From positions 1 to 64,000 of the forward strand of contig NZ_RAWM01000025.1 of NCBI RefSeq assembly GCF_003668875.1: 64,000 nucleotides of DNA, read 5' to 3'. Position numbers and translations under genes: made by a program. This document shows positions 51,783 through 61,453 of the stretch, piece after piece. The stretch's first letter is position 1; the number at the start of each line of letters is the position of its first letter. The stretch is from Corallococcus interemptor (GTDB lineage: Bacteria > Myxococcota > Myxococcia > Myxococcales > Myxococcaceae). The notes beneath the pieces are model-generated. The model saw nothing but the letters and a program-made list of their open reading frames with translations, was not told the DNA's origin and made no database searches.

Positions 51783-52172
51783 TCAGCGGCTCATGTCGCC
51801 ACCACCACTACCACCGCCGCCGCCACCACCACCGCCGGAGCCGCTACCACCCGAGCCGCCCGTGCCACTGCCGCCCGTGCTGGAGCCCCCGCCGGGGGTG
51901 CCCTTGTCGCTGCCGTCAATGCTGGAGCCGCCCGTGTCCTGACTCGGCGCCTTTCCTGCTTCGCCGATCTTGCCCGGGCGTTTCCCGGCCCCCCCGGTTC
52001 CTCCATGGGGGGTCCCCTCGTCTCCACTCATGTCGTCGGACCCACTCGGAGTCGATCCGGAGCCGCCGGTGCCGCCCCCCTCCGAGCCTTCGCCCTTCGT
52101 GGTCTTGCAACCCGCCCCCACGAGCAGCGCCGACGCGAGCGTCCCCAGCAGGACTGCCTTGAATGCCTTCAT
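51783..52172 (-). CDS. Gly/Ser-rich low-complexity lipoprotein
   Basis: A 129-residue protein with a lipoprotein signal (LLVGAGC, Cys22) and an almost wholly Gly/Ser/Thr/Asp mature part. The last about 40 residues are a poly-Gly/Ser tract that invites replication slippage. It is likely an extended, flexible surface lipoprotein; no fold or catalytic motif. The ATG at 52172 follows a GGGGGAG ribosome site at normal spacing. Composition alone would make this doubtful, but the clean signal peptide and stop support it. Confidence 0.65.
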   Translation of the reverse strand: MKAFKAVLLGTLASALLVGAGCKTTKGEGSEGGGTGGSGSTPSGSDDMSGDEGTPHGGTGGAGKRPGKIGEAGKAPSQDTGGSSIDGSDKGTPGGGSSTGGSGTGGSGGSGSGGGGGGGGGSGGGDMSR

Positions 52173-52385
52173 TGCATGCTCCCCCTTGATGAACCGGGGC
52201 TGAAGGTCGAGGGACGCCTCTCAGGGAACCACTGCCCTTGGGGCTGGGCATGGCATCAGGAACGTGCACAACCCATGCGACGAAGAGGCAGCACGGCGCC
52301 AGGGCCCTGGACCTCCGGGCCGGGCCTCGCCCGGTGGAAGACGCACCTCTAGAATGCCCGGGCCGTTCAACCTGGGAGGTCGTAC

Positions 52386-52586
52386 ATGCGCAAGGGAATC
52401 GTGAAGTGGGTGTTCATGCTGGGCGTCGTGGCCGGTGGCGCCGCCGGGACGCTGATGCCCGCCAGCTCCGAAGCCAGCGGCATCTGCCCCGACATCTGCA
52501 TGAACGAGGACTGCTCGTGCTTCCGCCAGTGTGGCCTGGCCGGCGCTCGCCAGTGCCTGTGTTCGGACGTCACCATCTGCCAGTAG
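52386..52586 (+). CDS. Secreted 8-cysteine mini-protein
   Basis: A 66-residue pre-protein with signal peptide (VKWVFMLGVVAGGAAGTLMP) and a mature peptide of about 36 residues holding eight cysteines (GICPDICMNEDCSCFRQCGL, then QCLCSDVTICQ). Four disulfides are likely in so short a chain, as in defensin- or knottin-like scaffolds. There is no modification enzyme nearby, so it is not obviously a RiPP. GGGAGG lies 7 nt before the ATG. A strong terminator follows at 52604, so it has its own transcript. Confidence 0.7.
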   Translation: MRKGIVKWVFMLGVVAGGAAGTLMPASSEASGICPDICMNEDCSCFRQCGLAGARQCLCSDVTICQ

Positions 52587-52603
52587 GCCCCGGCGGATGA
52601 ACC

Positions 52604-52634
52604 ACGGCCGGGCCCTCGTCGGGGGCCCGGCCGT
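52604..52634. terminator. 12-bp bidirectional stem-loop
   Basis: Positions 52604-52615 and 52623-52634 are exact inverse complements with a 7-nt loop, between the mini-protein stop (52586) and the stop of the convergent lipoprotein (52645). No T-run on either side. Confidence 0.65.
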
Positions 52635-52644
52635 ACGCCATGAC

Positions 52645-54090
52645 TCAGAGCGCGACGCGGACGATGGCCGTCCCCGCGGTGCCATCCGCGTTCACGACGT
52701 CCGTGTCCAGATAGAACGTGGGCGGGTTGTCACGCACGATGCTCATGGGCCCGGGCGCGCCGTCCAGCCGGCCCAGGTCGACCCGCCGGAACCGGTCCCA
52801 CGTCCACAGGTGGCTCCGGGCGATTCCATCCGCCTCGAACACCTGCTGGTGGAACACCACGCGCGACTTGTCGGGGAGGAACTGGATGGGCGCGCTCGGA
52901 TAGGGCGCGTCCAGGTACAGCGACCAGAACTCGTCTTCCCGTCGCCATTCCAGCCGGTGGAGCTGGCCCTGTTCACCGTAGAGCCCCACCGAGTTCTTGA
53001 GGTCCTGGCTGAGGATGGGACCCAAGACCCTGCCGGACTCTGACTCGGAATAGAGCCACGCGCCTTCGCTGTCCCGGTAGCTGGGACTGGGCTGCGGGCA
53101 TCGGATCTGGAGGCAGGGGTCCGGCCGGCACCACATCGCGAGCTGGCCCTGCAACGTGGCGGGATAGCAGCTGTCGCCGCCGAGGGATGACGAGCAGCCC
53201 TGCGCTCCGCACGCATACGTCCGATGACTCTTGGGCACGCCCTGCGGAGTGCCCATGTAGATGTCCTCCGAGCCGACATAGACCCGCTCTTCGCTCAGCA
53301 TGAAGGCATGGGTGGAGATCCAGCTCTGGAAGTCGGCGTGCTCGATGACCTGTTCCCACACCTGCGCGCCCGTGGCGCTGTCGAACAGGCGCACGTGATC
53401 ATGCTCCGCCCAGCCGTAGCGGGTCATCGCGGGCGACACGAAGGAATGCCCCGGGAGCTCTCCCAGGTCCTTCACCGCGCCAGTGGGCACGTCAATCAAC
53501 CAGCGGTGTGCGCCATTCTGCAGTGACAGCGTCGTGCCACCGCGCCGCAGCGCCGGCGCCCCGTCCTGGACCTGGAGGAGCGTCTGGAGCACGCAGTCAC
53601 CGGGCAGGCAGGTTGGAATCCTCGCCACGCGCACGGCGGAGGCGCCCGTGCCGTCCTGTTCGAGGAAGGCCACGAAGCTCTGGCCTCCGTCATGGAGCAC
53701 CGGCCCCCGGGCCTTCTGGCTGAGCACGATGGCCTCCGGCGTGCCGCGCCGCCAGAGCCACACCGTCCGCATCCCGTCCGCCTCCGCGCTCCACATCACC
53801 GTGGTCTGGCCGTCGCCCGTGATGTCCGCGCCTTCCGCCGCGTCCGCGATGCGCACGGGTGCGCCATCCGGGAGGTCCTGCGCGTAGGTGCCGTCCGCCC
53901 GGATGGACAGCAGCACGCGCTGTGCCGCATCCACCTGGAGCAGGCGGGCTTCGCGCGCCATGGCCGGAAGGGGCGGCGTCTCCTTCTCCCCCTCCACGGG
54001 CGGCGGATCCACGGGGTCGCGGCAATGCGCGGCGCCCAGGCCCGCCAGCAACAGTCCCAGCAGCGTCCACGTTCGTCTTTGAGCAGTCAT
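52645..54090 (-). CDS. Propeller-like lipoprotein, copy 2 of a tandem pair
   Basis: A 481-residue lipoprotein (signal LLGLLLAGLGAAHC). The mature part looks like a WD/TolB-type beta-propeller with repeated SADGMRTVWLWRRG, HRWLIDVPTGAVKDLGELPG and LWTWDRFRRVDLG motifs. It contains a Cys-rich insertion (CGAQGCSSSLGGDSC, CRPDPCLQIRC). It is clearly paralogous to the upstream gene at 54102-55544: the same order of TRWLWRPG/TVWLWRRG, LIDVPSGAV/LIDVPTGAV and RLWTWDG/HLWTWDR motifs. Gap to that gene is 11 bp, so they share a transcript. No enzyme motif; possibly a surface sensor or adhesin. Confidence 0.8.
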   Translation of the reverse strand: MTAQRRTWTLLGLLLAGLGAAHCRDPVDPPPVEGEKETPPLPAMAREARLLQVDAAQRVLLSIRADGTYAQDLPDGAPVRIADAAEGADITGDGQTTVMWSAEADGMRTVWLWRRGTPEAIVLSQKARGPVLHDGGQSFVAFLEQDGTGASAVRVARIPTCLPGDCVLQTLLQVQDGAPALRRGGTTLSLQNGAHRWLIDVPTGAVKDLGELPGHSFVSPAMTRYGWAEHDHVRLFDSATGAQVWEQVIEHADFQSWISTHAFMLSEERVYVGSEDIYMGTPQGVPKSHRTYACGAQGCSSSLGGDSCYPATLQGQLAMWCRPDPCLQIRCPQPSPSYRDSEGAWLYSESESGRVLGPILSQDLKNSVGLYGEQGQLHRLEWRREDEFWSLYLDAPYPSAPIQFLPDKSRVVFHQQVFEADGIARSHLWTWDRFRRVDLGRLDGAPGPMSIVRDNPPTFYLDTDVVNADGTAGTAIVRVAL

Positions 54091-54101
54091 TGGGTGTTCT
54101 C

Positions 54102-55544
54102 CTACGGCTGGAGCCGGATCCGGGCGATATGGGAATAGTTGCGGTCCGCCGCCTCGACGTTCACGTACATCGTGGTCGGGGAGGCGCGCACCACGGGAAG
54201 GGACGAGGGCGGGCTCGGCAGGGCCAGCTCGTCCTTCAGCGCGGTTCCGTCCCAGGTCCACAAGCGGGTTTCACTCACGCCATCCGAACGCGTCAGCCTC
54301 TGGGCGAACACCACGCGCTCCGCGCCCGGCAGGAAGGTGCAGATGTTCGTGTCCAGATAACCCTGCAGCGCCAGCTCGCGACCGCCCTCTGGCCGGTTCC
54401 AGATCAACCTGTCGGAGGATGAGTCGCGATAGAGCGAGACGTTCTGCGTCAGGTCCGCGCTGAAGGCCGGTTGAGGCTGGCGGGCGCCGGTGCTGGACGT
54501 GTTCGAGAGCAGCCGCATGGAGGCATCGAAGTAGAGGGAGTTGTACTCGCATCCGTACGGACCGCACCGCACCTGGCGGCTGCAGCTCACGAGGTCCCCG
54601 CGGCCCGCCAGCCCACAGTTCCCGTCCCCGCCATCGAGGCCCCGGCACGACGTCGCATCACAGGTGAGGGTCGCGCGCACGAGCGGAATGGAGCCGGGCG
54701 GCGGCGGCTCGTAGATGTTGACGACCAGGAGCTTCGCGTCGGTCATCACCGCGGCGCCGACCTTCCAGCCCGCGCGCGACACGTCCTGCGCCCAGGGGCG
54801 CTCCCACTGGAGGGTGCGGGTGGCGGTGTCGAACACCTGGAGGTGCCCGGCCCCGTCGAACAGGATGTAGTGCGCGCCATCCGGAGAGAGCGTGGGCGGC
54901 TCCGGCTGCGGCCCCAGCTCCGTCACGGCGCCGGACGGCACGTCGATGAGCCAGCCCTGCTTCGCGTCGAACGCGAGCACGGTCTTCCCTCCCACCTGGA
55001 GCGACAGCAGGTTTCCGGGGACCTCGAGCACCGTCCGCAAGGGGCAGGCCTGCTGGGTGCAGGTGGCCGTGTCCATCACGCGCAGTGAGGTCGTTCCCGC
55101 GTCGGTTTCGGTGAAGGCCAGATAGCTCAGCGCCCGGTCATGAACGGCGTCACCGGTGGAGCGTGTGGTGAAGGGAATGCCGGCGCCTGAACCGGGGCGC
55201 CAGAGCCACCGGGTCCGGGCCTGTGCTCCATCGGGCGCGCTCCAGAGCAGCACCACGCTGCCGTCCTGCGCGAGCGTGGCCCCTTGCGCCGGATCGCTGA
55301 TGCGCGTGTCCACGCCCAGGGGGAGCAACTTCGCGTACGTGCCAGAGTCGTTCTGGTCCGTGAACAGCAGGAAGCGCTGCCGCTCGTCCACGCCCAGCAG
55401 CCGCGCGTTCTCCCGCAGCACCTCGAGCCTCGGGACTTCCTGTGTGTCCGGGCCCGGATCCTTCGTGCCGCACGAGGCCATTCCCAATCCCAGGAAAAAC
55501 AGCGCCGTGGCCCGTGAGAGCATTTCTCTCCAACTGACTGTCAT
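54102..55544 (-). CDS. Propeller-like lipoprotein, copy 1 of a tandem pair
   Basis: A 480-residue lipoprotein (lipobox GMASC near residue 25). A beta-propeller similar in order to its downstream paralogue: ARLLGVDERQRFLLFTDQND, then TRWLWRPGSG, GWLIDVPSGAVTELG, CRGLDGGDGNCG/CGPYGCEYNS (Cys insertion) and ETRLWTWDGTALKDE. The pair arose by tandem duplication and has diverged well. The function is unknown. The gene is divergent from the bactofilin-like gene at 55632, with an 87-bp shared regulatory gap. Confidence 0.8.
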   Translation of the reverse strand: MTVSWREMLSRATALFFLGLGMASCGTKDPGPDTQEVPRLEVLRENARLLGVDERQRFLLFTDQNDSGTYAKLLPLGVDTRISDPAQGATLAQDGSVVLLWSAPDGAQARTRWLWRPGSGAGIPFTTRSTGDAVHDRALSYLAFTETDAGTTSLRVMDTATCTQQACPLRTVLEVPGNLLSLQVGGKTVLAFDAKQGWLIDVPSGAVTELGPQPEPPTLSPDGAHYILFDGAGHLQVFDTATRTLQWERPWAQDVSRAGWKVGAAVMTDAKLLVVNIYEPPPPGSIPLVRATLTCDATSCRGLDGGDGNCGLAGRGDLVSCSRQVRCGPYGCEYNSLYFDASMRLLSNTSSTGARQPQPAFSADLTQNVSLYRDSSSDRLIWNRPEGGRELALQGYLDTNICTFLPGAERVVFAQRLTRSDGVSETRLWTWDGTALKDELALPSPPSSLPVVRASPTTMYVNVEAADRNYSHIARIRLQP

Positions 55545-55631
55545 GGGGACTCCCCCTCGAATTCAAGGATGCCGCCGGCCCGGCACCCTCTTTCCCAATC
55601 ACTATCACATCCGAGCGGGTAGCGTGTCCCC

Positions 55632-57056
55632 ATGCTCCTCATTCAGGAAGAATTCCTCTCGCGCGCGGAGGCCGTGCGTGCACGGCTCGACGGTGCGACC
55701 CTCGAAGCGCTCTCCCACCACGGGGACCCTGAGGTCTCGGAGCTCGCGAGCAATTTCCGCGACCCGCGCATGGAGCCGTCCCAGCTCATCCAGGCGCTGT
55801 GCCCCGGTCCCCTGTCGCCCGTCGGCTTCGCGGCCGTGGTGATGCGCGAGCTGCTGGCGCCCGAGGACGCGGTGCTCGAAGGGACCGTCTCCGAGGCCCG
55901 GGTCATCACCGGCAACGCGAGGGCTTCCGGTCCGCTGCGTGTCGAGGCGCCCCTCGTCGTCCTCGGCGACCTGGAGGTGGCGGGCGTGCTGGAGGACTGC
56001 GGGCCGGACTCGACGGTCGTGGTCCTGGGCCGCTGCACGGCGTGGGGGCTCCAGACGTCGGGGAACTTCCTGGTGCTCGGGGACCTGGTGGTCCGCGACG
56101 CCATCCAGGGCATCCACAACGACGAAAGCCTCATCGTGGCGGGCGACCTCACCACGCGCTTCCTCGACGAGAACGACCACGACGTCGCCTGTTACGGCAA
56201 AGCCCACACCGAGCACCACCTGGAGAACGGCCGCTCCGGAGAGACGGCCGCATCGCTCGCGTCCACCTTCCTCCTGCCGGAGCTGTGGGACATCGACCTG
56301 GGGGAGCTCCACCACGACGTGCTCTTCGAGCGCATCCAGAAGGGCGAACCCGTCTTCACCGCGACGCTCCAGCCCCGGCGGGTCCGCGAGCCGGATGCGC
56401 CCACCGCCGAGGAGCTCCAGGGCCTGGACATCGCCGGCATCGTGGCGCGGGCGCCGGAGGACGCGCACGCGAAGGACGTCGTCTACGCCCAGCGCAAGAC
56501 AGGCGAGGTGTGGCTGACGCGCCCGGGGATCCGGGCGATGCAGATCTTCGACGGGAACCGGTTCCTCGGACAGGAGCCGCAGCCGGCCCTGGACGTGAAG
56601 CAGCGGGCCTCCGAGCGCGTCACCTTCTGGCGCAAGCGCGGGGACCTGTTCCTGGAGGTGGAGCGCTTCGGCGCCGTCGTGCAGCTGCACGCGGGCTACA
56701 ACAACGGGTCGATGCGCACGTTCCGCCTGGCCTTCGAGACCTCCGATGCCGCCGCGCGGGAACTCCGGCGGCTGGAGTCCCGCTACGCGGAGGACTTCGT
56801 GCGCGTCACGACCGGGGTGCCCGGCCGGGGTCCGCTGGAGCGGGAGCTCGCGAACTACAGCGGGCCCAAGGCGCAGTACACGTCCGCCATCGTGGAAGGC
56901 ACCACGCTGGTCACCCGCGAAGGCGAGCGCCAGCAGTTCGATGACGAGGCCTCCGCGCTGGGCGCGCTCGAGGAGTGGCTCGCCTCGAAGCGCCAGGCGG
57001 GGTTCGACCTGAAGATCCTGGAGTGGAAGCCCTATGGCCTGCTGGGCAAACGCTAG
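55632..57056 (+). CDS. Bactofilin-like polymer-forming domain fused to WGR-like domain
   Basis: A 474-residue cytoplasmic protein. Residues about 78-190 are a short beta-helix (VLEGTVSEARVITGNARASG, then VVLGDLEVAGVLEDCG and VVVLGRCTAWGLQTSGNFLV) of the polymer-forming/bactofilin type. The C-terminal part (about 350-410) resembles a WGR domain (FLEVERFGAVVQLHAGYNNG, then FRLAFETSDAAARELRRLES). WGR domains occur with nucleic-acid-linked proteins. Between them is a region of about 130 residues without a known fold. It may organise a cytoskeletal or DNA-linked structure; both domain calls are by pattern only. It ends against the convergent acyl-CoA synthetase gene with no gap. Confidence 0.7.
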   Translation: MLLIQEEFLSRAEAVRARLDGATLEALSHHGDPEVSELASNFRDPRMEPSQLIQALCPGPLSPVGFAAVVMRELLAPEDAVLEGTVSEARVITGNARASGPLRVEAPLVVLGDLEVAGVLEDCGPDSTVVVLGRCTAWGLQTSGNFLVLGDLVVRDAIQGIHNDESLIVAGDLTTRFLDENDHDVACYGKAHTEHHLENGRSGETAASLASTFLLPELWDIDLGELHHDVLFERIQKGEPVFTATLQPRRVREPDAPTAEELQGLDIAGIVARAPEDAHAKDVVYAQRKTGEVWLTRPGIRAMQIFDGNRFLGQEPQPALDVKQRASERVTFWRKRGDLFLEVERFGAVVQLHAGYNNGSMRTFRLAFETSDAAARELRRLESRYAEDFVRVTTGVPGRGPLERELANYSGPKAQYTSAIVEGTTLVTREGERQQFDDEASALGALEEWLASKRQAGFDLKILEWKPYGLLGKR

Positions 57057-58649
57057 CTAGCCGTAGTGCGCCGCGTACTGCTGCCGGAGGACGAACTTCT
57101 GGGCCTTGCCGGTGCTCGTCTGCGGCATGGCCGGCAGCAGGACGATGGCCTTCGGCACCTCGAAGCCACCGAGGTGCTGCCGGCAGTGGGCGTGGAGCTC
57201 CGCATCCGTCGCGGTGGCGCCGGGCTTGAGCACGACGAAGCCCGTCACCGCCTCCGTCCAACGCGCATGCGGCAGGCCCACCACGGCGGCCTGGAGCACG
57301 GCGGGATGCCGCAGGAGGACCTCCTCGACCTTGATGGACGGGACGTTCTCTCCGCCCGTCTTGATCATGTCCTTCTTGCGGTCCACGAAGAGCAGCTGGC
57401 CGTCGGCGTCGAACATGCCCAGGTCGCCGGTGTGGTGCCAGCCGAACGCGCTCGCCCGCGCGGTCGCCTCCGGGTCCTTGTAGTAGCCCAGCATCACGTT
57501 CGGCCCGCGGTGGACGATCTCCCCCACCTCGCCGCGCCCGAGCAGCCGGCCGTCGTCGTCCATGATGGCCGTCTCGTTCGTCACCACCGAGTCGCCCCAG
57601 TACGAGCCGAAGCGCTTGAGCTGCTGCTCCGGCTTGAACATGGTCGTCGCCGGGTACATCTCCGTCTGCCCCGACGCGAGCGCGAAGCCGCCCGGGCAGA
57701 AGTGCTCGATGAGTTCCACCAGCAGCGTGCGCGCCATGGGCGCCATCACGTAGAGGCACAGGCGCAGGCTGGACAGCTTCGTGGCCGGACGCGCCGGGTG
57801 CGCCAGCATCGCGCCGTACATCACCGGCAGGCCCAGCAGGAACGTGATGCCGCGCTGCTCGATGGTCGCGAGCATCGCCCCCGGGTCGAACGCCCGGCGC
57901 ACGACGACGGCCGCTCCGGCCAGCAGGAACGTCATCACGATGGCGTGCTGCGCGCAGTGGAACATGGGCAGCACGCAGAGGGTGGAGTCCCCCGCCCGCA
58001 TGCCCAGCTCGAACAGGTTCCCGCTCAGCGCCGCGTGCACCGACGCGTGCGAGTGCATCACGCCCTTCTGCTGCCCGGTGGTGCCGCTGGTGTACATGAT
58101 CTGCGCCATCTGGCCGCTGCGGATGTCCACCTCCGGCAGCGTGCCGGGCTGGCCCTGGAGCGTGTCCAGGAACGCGACCGTGTCCCCGCCCGGCGCCGCC
58201 TGTCCCTCCGGAACGCAGACGATGAGGCGGGTGCCCAGCGCATCGAACATCGCCTTGAGCCCGGGCTTCGCGAGGAACTCCGCGTCGACGACGGCGTGGG
58301 TCGCCTCCGCGTGTTCGAGGATGTACCGGATGCCCTCCACGGAGAGGCCGGTGTTGATGGGCACCCAGACGAGCCCTGACTTGTAGATGCCCACGAACGC
58401 GGTGACCATCTGCGCCGAGTTGCCGCAGAGCATGGCGACGCGCGCGCCCTGCGACAGGCCCTGCCCGAGCAGGTGGTGCGCGAACGCGTTCGAGCGCCGG
58501 TCAAGCTCCGCGTAGGAGAGCTCCAGCTCCCCGTCGACGAGCGCCGTCCGCTCCGGCCAGCGCAACGCCGACCGGTGGACGATGTCTCCCAGCGAGATGC
58601 GGCTGATGCGCGGGGACTGCGCTTCCTGGGTCACGGACATCGTGGGCAT
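57057..58649 (-). CDS. AMP-dependent acyl-CoA synthetase
   Basis: A 530-residue ANL-superfamily ligase. The P-loop-like TSGTTGQQKG is at residues 187-196, HHTGDLG and DRKKDMIKTGGENV are the A7/A8 motifs, and catalytic Lys515 lies in TSTGKAQKF. It activates a carboxylic acid to the acyl-CoA with ATP. Last gene of the carboxylase operon (10 bp after the enoyl-CoA hydratase gene), so it probably makes the branched or terpenoid acyl-CoA that feeds it. AtuH in the acyclic-terpene pathway has an equivalent role. Two ATGs (58649 and 58640) are possible; the first is preceded by AAAGG. Confidence 0.93.
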   Translation of the reverse strand: MPTMSVTQEAQSPRISRISLGDIVHRSALRWPERTALVDGELELSYAELDRRSNAFAHHLLGQGLSQGARVAMLCGNSAQMVTAFVGIYKSGLVWVPINTGLSVEGIRYILEHAEATHAVVDAEFLAKPGLKAMFDALGTRLIVCVPEGQAAPGGDTVAFLDTLQGQPGTLPEVDIRSGQMAQIMYTSGTTGQQKGVMHSHASVHAALSGNLFELGMRAGDSTLCVLPMFHCAQHAIVMTFLLAGAAVVVRRAFDPGAMLATIEQRGITFLLGLPVMYGAMLAHPARPATKLSSLRLCLYVMAPMARTLLVELIEHFCPGGFALASGQTEMYPATTMFKPEQQLKRFGSYWGDSVVTNETAIMDDDGRLLGRGEVGEIVHRGPNVMLGYYKDPEATARASAFGWHHTGDLGMFDADGQLLFVDRKKDMIKTGGENVPSIKVEEVLLRHPAVLQAAVVGLPHARWTEAVTGFVVLKPGATATDAELHAHCRQHLGGFEVPKAIVLLPAMPQTSTGKAQKFVLRQQYAAHYG

Positions 58650-58659
58650 CCTTTCTCGT

Positions 58660-59429
58660 CTACTTGGGAGCGGCCCAGGCGGGAGGCCGGCGCTCCAGGA
58701 AGGCGATCATGCCCTCCTGGGCTTCTTCGGAGGCGAACAGCCGGCCGGAGAGGGCCACCATCGCATCGCCCCCAGCGTCGATGCGCGCGCGCAGGCCGGC
58801 GGAGACCAGCTGCTTCGTCTCGCGCAGGCCCTGCGGCGACGACACGCGGAAGGTCTCCAGGATCTGCTCCACGGCGCCCTCCAGCGACGCGTCCGGCACC
58901 GCGGAGGTGATGAGCCCGATGCGCGCGGCCTCGGCGGCGTCGAAGGCCTCGCCGGTGAGGAAGTAGCGGCTCGCGGCCCGGCTGGTCAGGTGTGGCAGCG
59001 TGGTGAGGGAGATGACCGCGGGCGTCACGCCGATGCGCGCCTCCGTGAAGGCGAACTTCACGGACTCGGCGACGACCGCCACGTCGCAAGCGCCGACGAT
59101 GCCGATGCCCCCGGCCCGCACCTGCCCGGCCACCTTCGCCACGACGGGCTGGGGCAGCGTGACGATCGTGCGCAGGACATCGAGCAGCACGGCCGGAGCC
59201 TTCGCGGCGCCGCCGTCCGCCATCTCCGAGAGGTCCGCGCCCGCGCAGAACGCGGGACCGGTGGCCGCGAGGACGACCGCGCGCACCTCCGGGTCCACCG
59301 CCACTGCGCGCAGCCGCTCCAGCAGTTGAGTCACCAGCGCGCGCGACAGCGCGTTGCGATTCTTGGGCGAGTCCAGCGTGAGGGTGGCGACGCCGCGAGA
59401 GACTTCGTACCGGACGAGCGATGCTTCAC

Positions 59430-59433
<4 letters not shown>
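58660..59433 (-). CDS. Enoyl-CoA hydratase/methylglutaconyl-CoA hydratase-type protein
   Basis: A 257-residue crotonase-fold protein. CoA-site residues are in GPAFCAGADLSEM and the oxyanion loop in VAGQVRAGGIGIVGACD. The first active-site Glu of classic hydratases (in GGG-x-E-L) is absent, while E131 is kept in FTEARIGVTPAVIS. This pattern is seen in LiuC/AtuE-like hydratases. It would hydrate 3-methylglutaconyl-CoA or the longer geranyl-type analogue made by the carboxylase. Overlaps the biotin carboxylase gene by 4 bp (translational coupling). Confidence 0.9.
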
Positions 59434-61442
<2,009 letters not shown>

Positions 61443-61453
61443 GATTCCCCTCG

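Noticed and set aside
51783-51900. CCA-rich repeats at the end of the Gly/Ser lipoprotein gene read as a CRISPR-like array
   Set aside because: They are simple codon repeats for poly-Gly/Ser, with no regular spacers.
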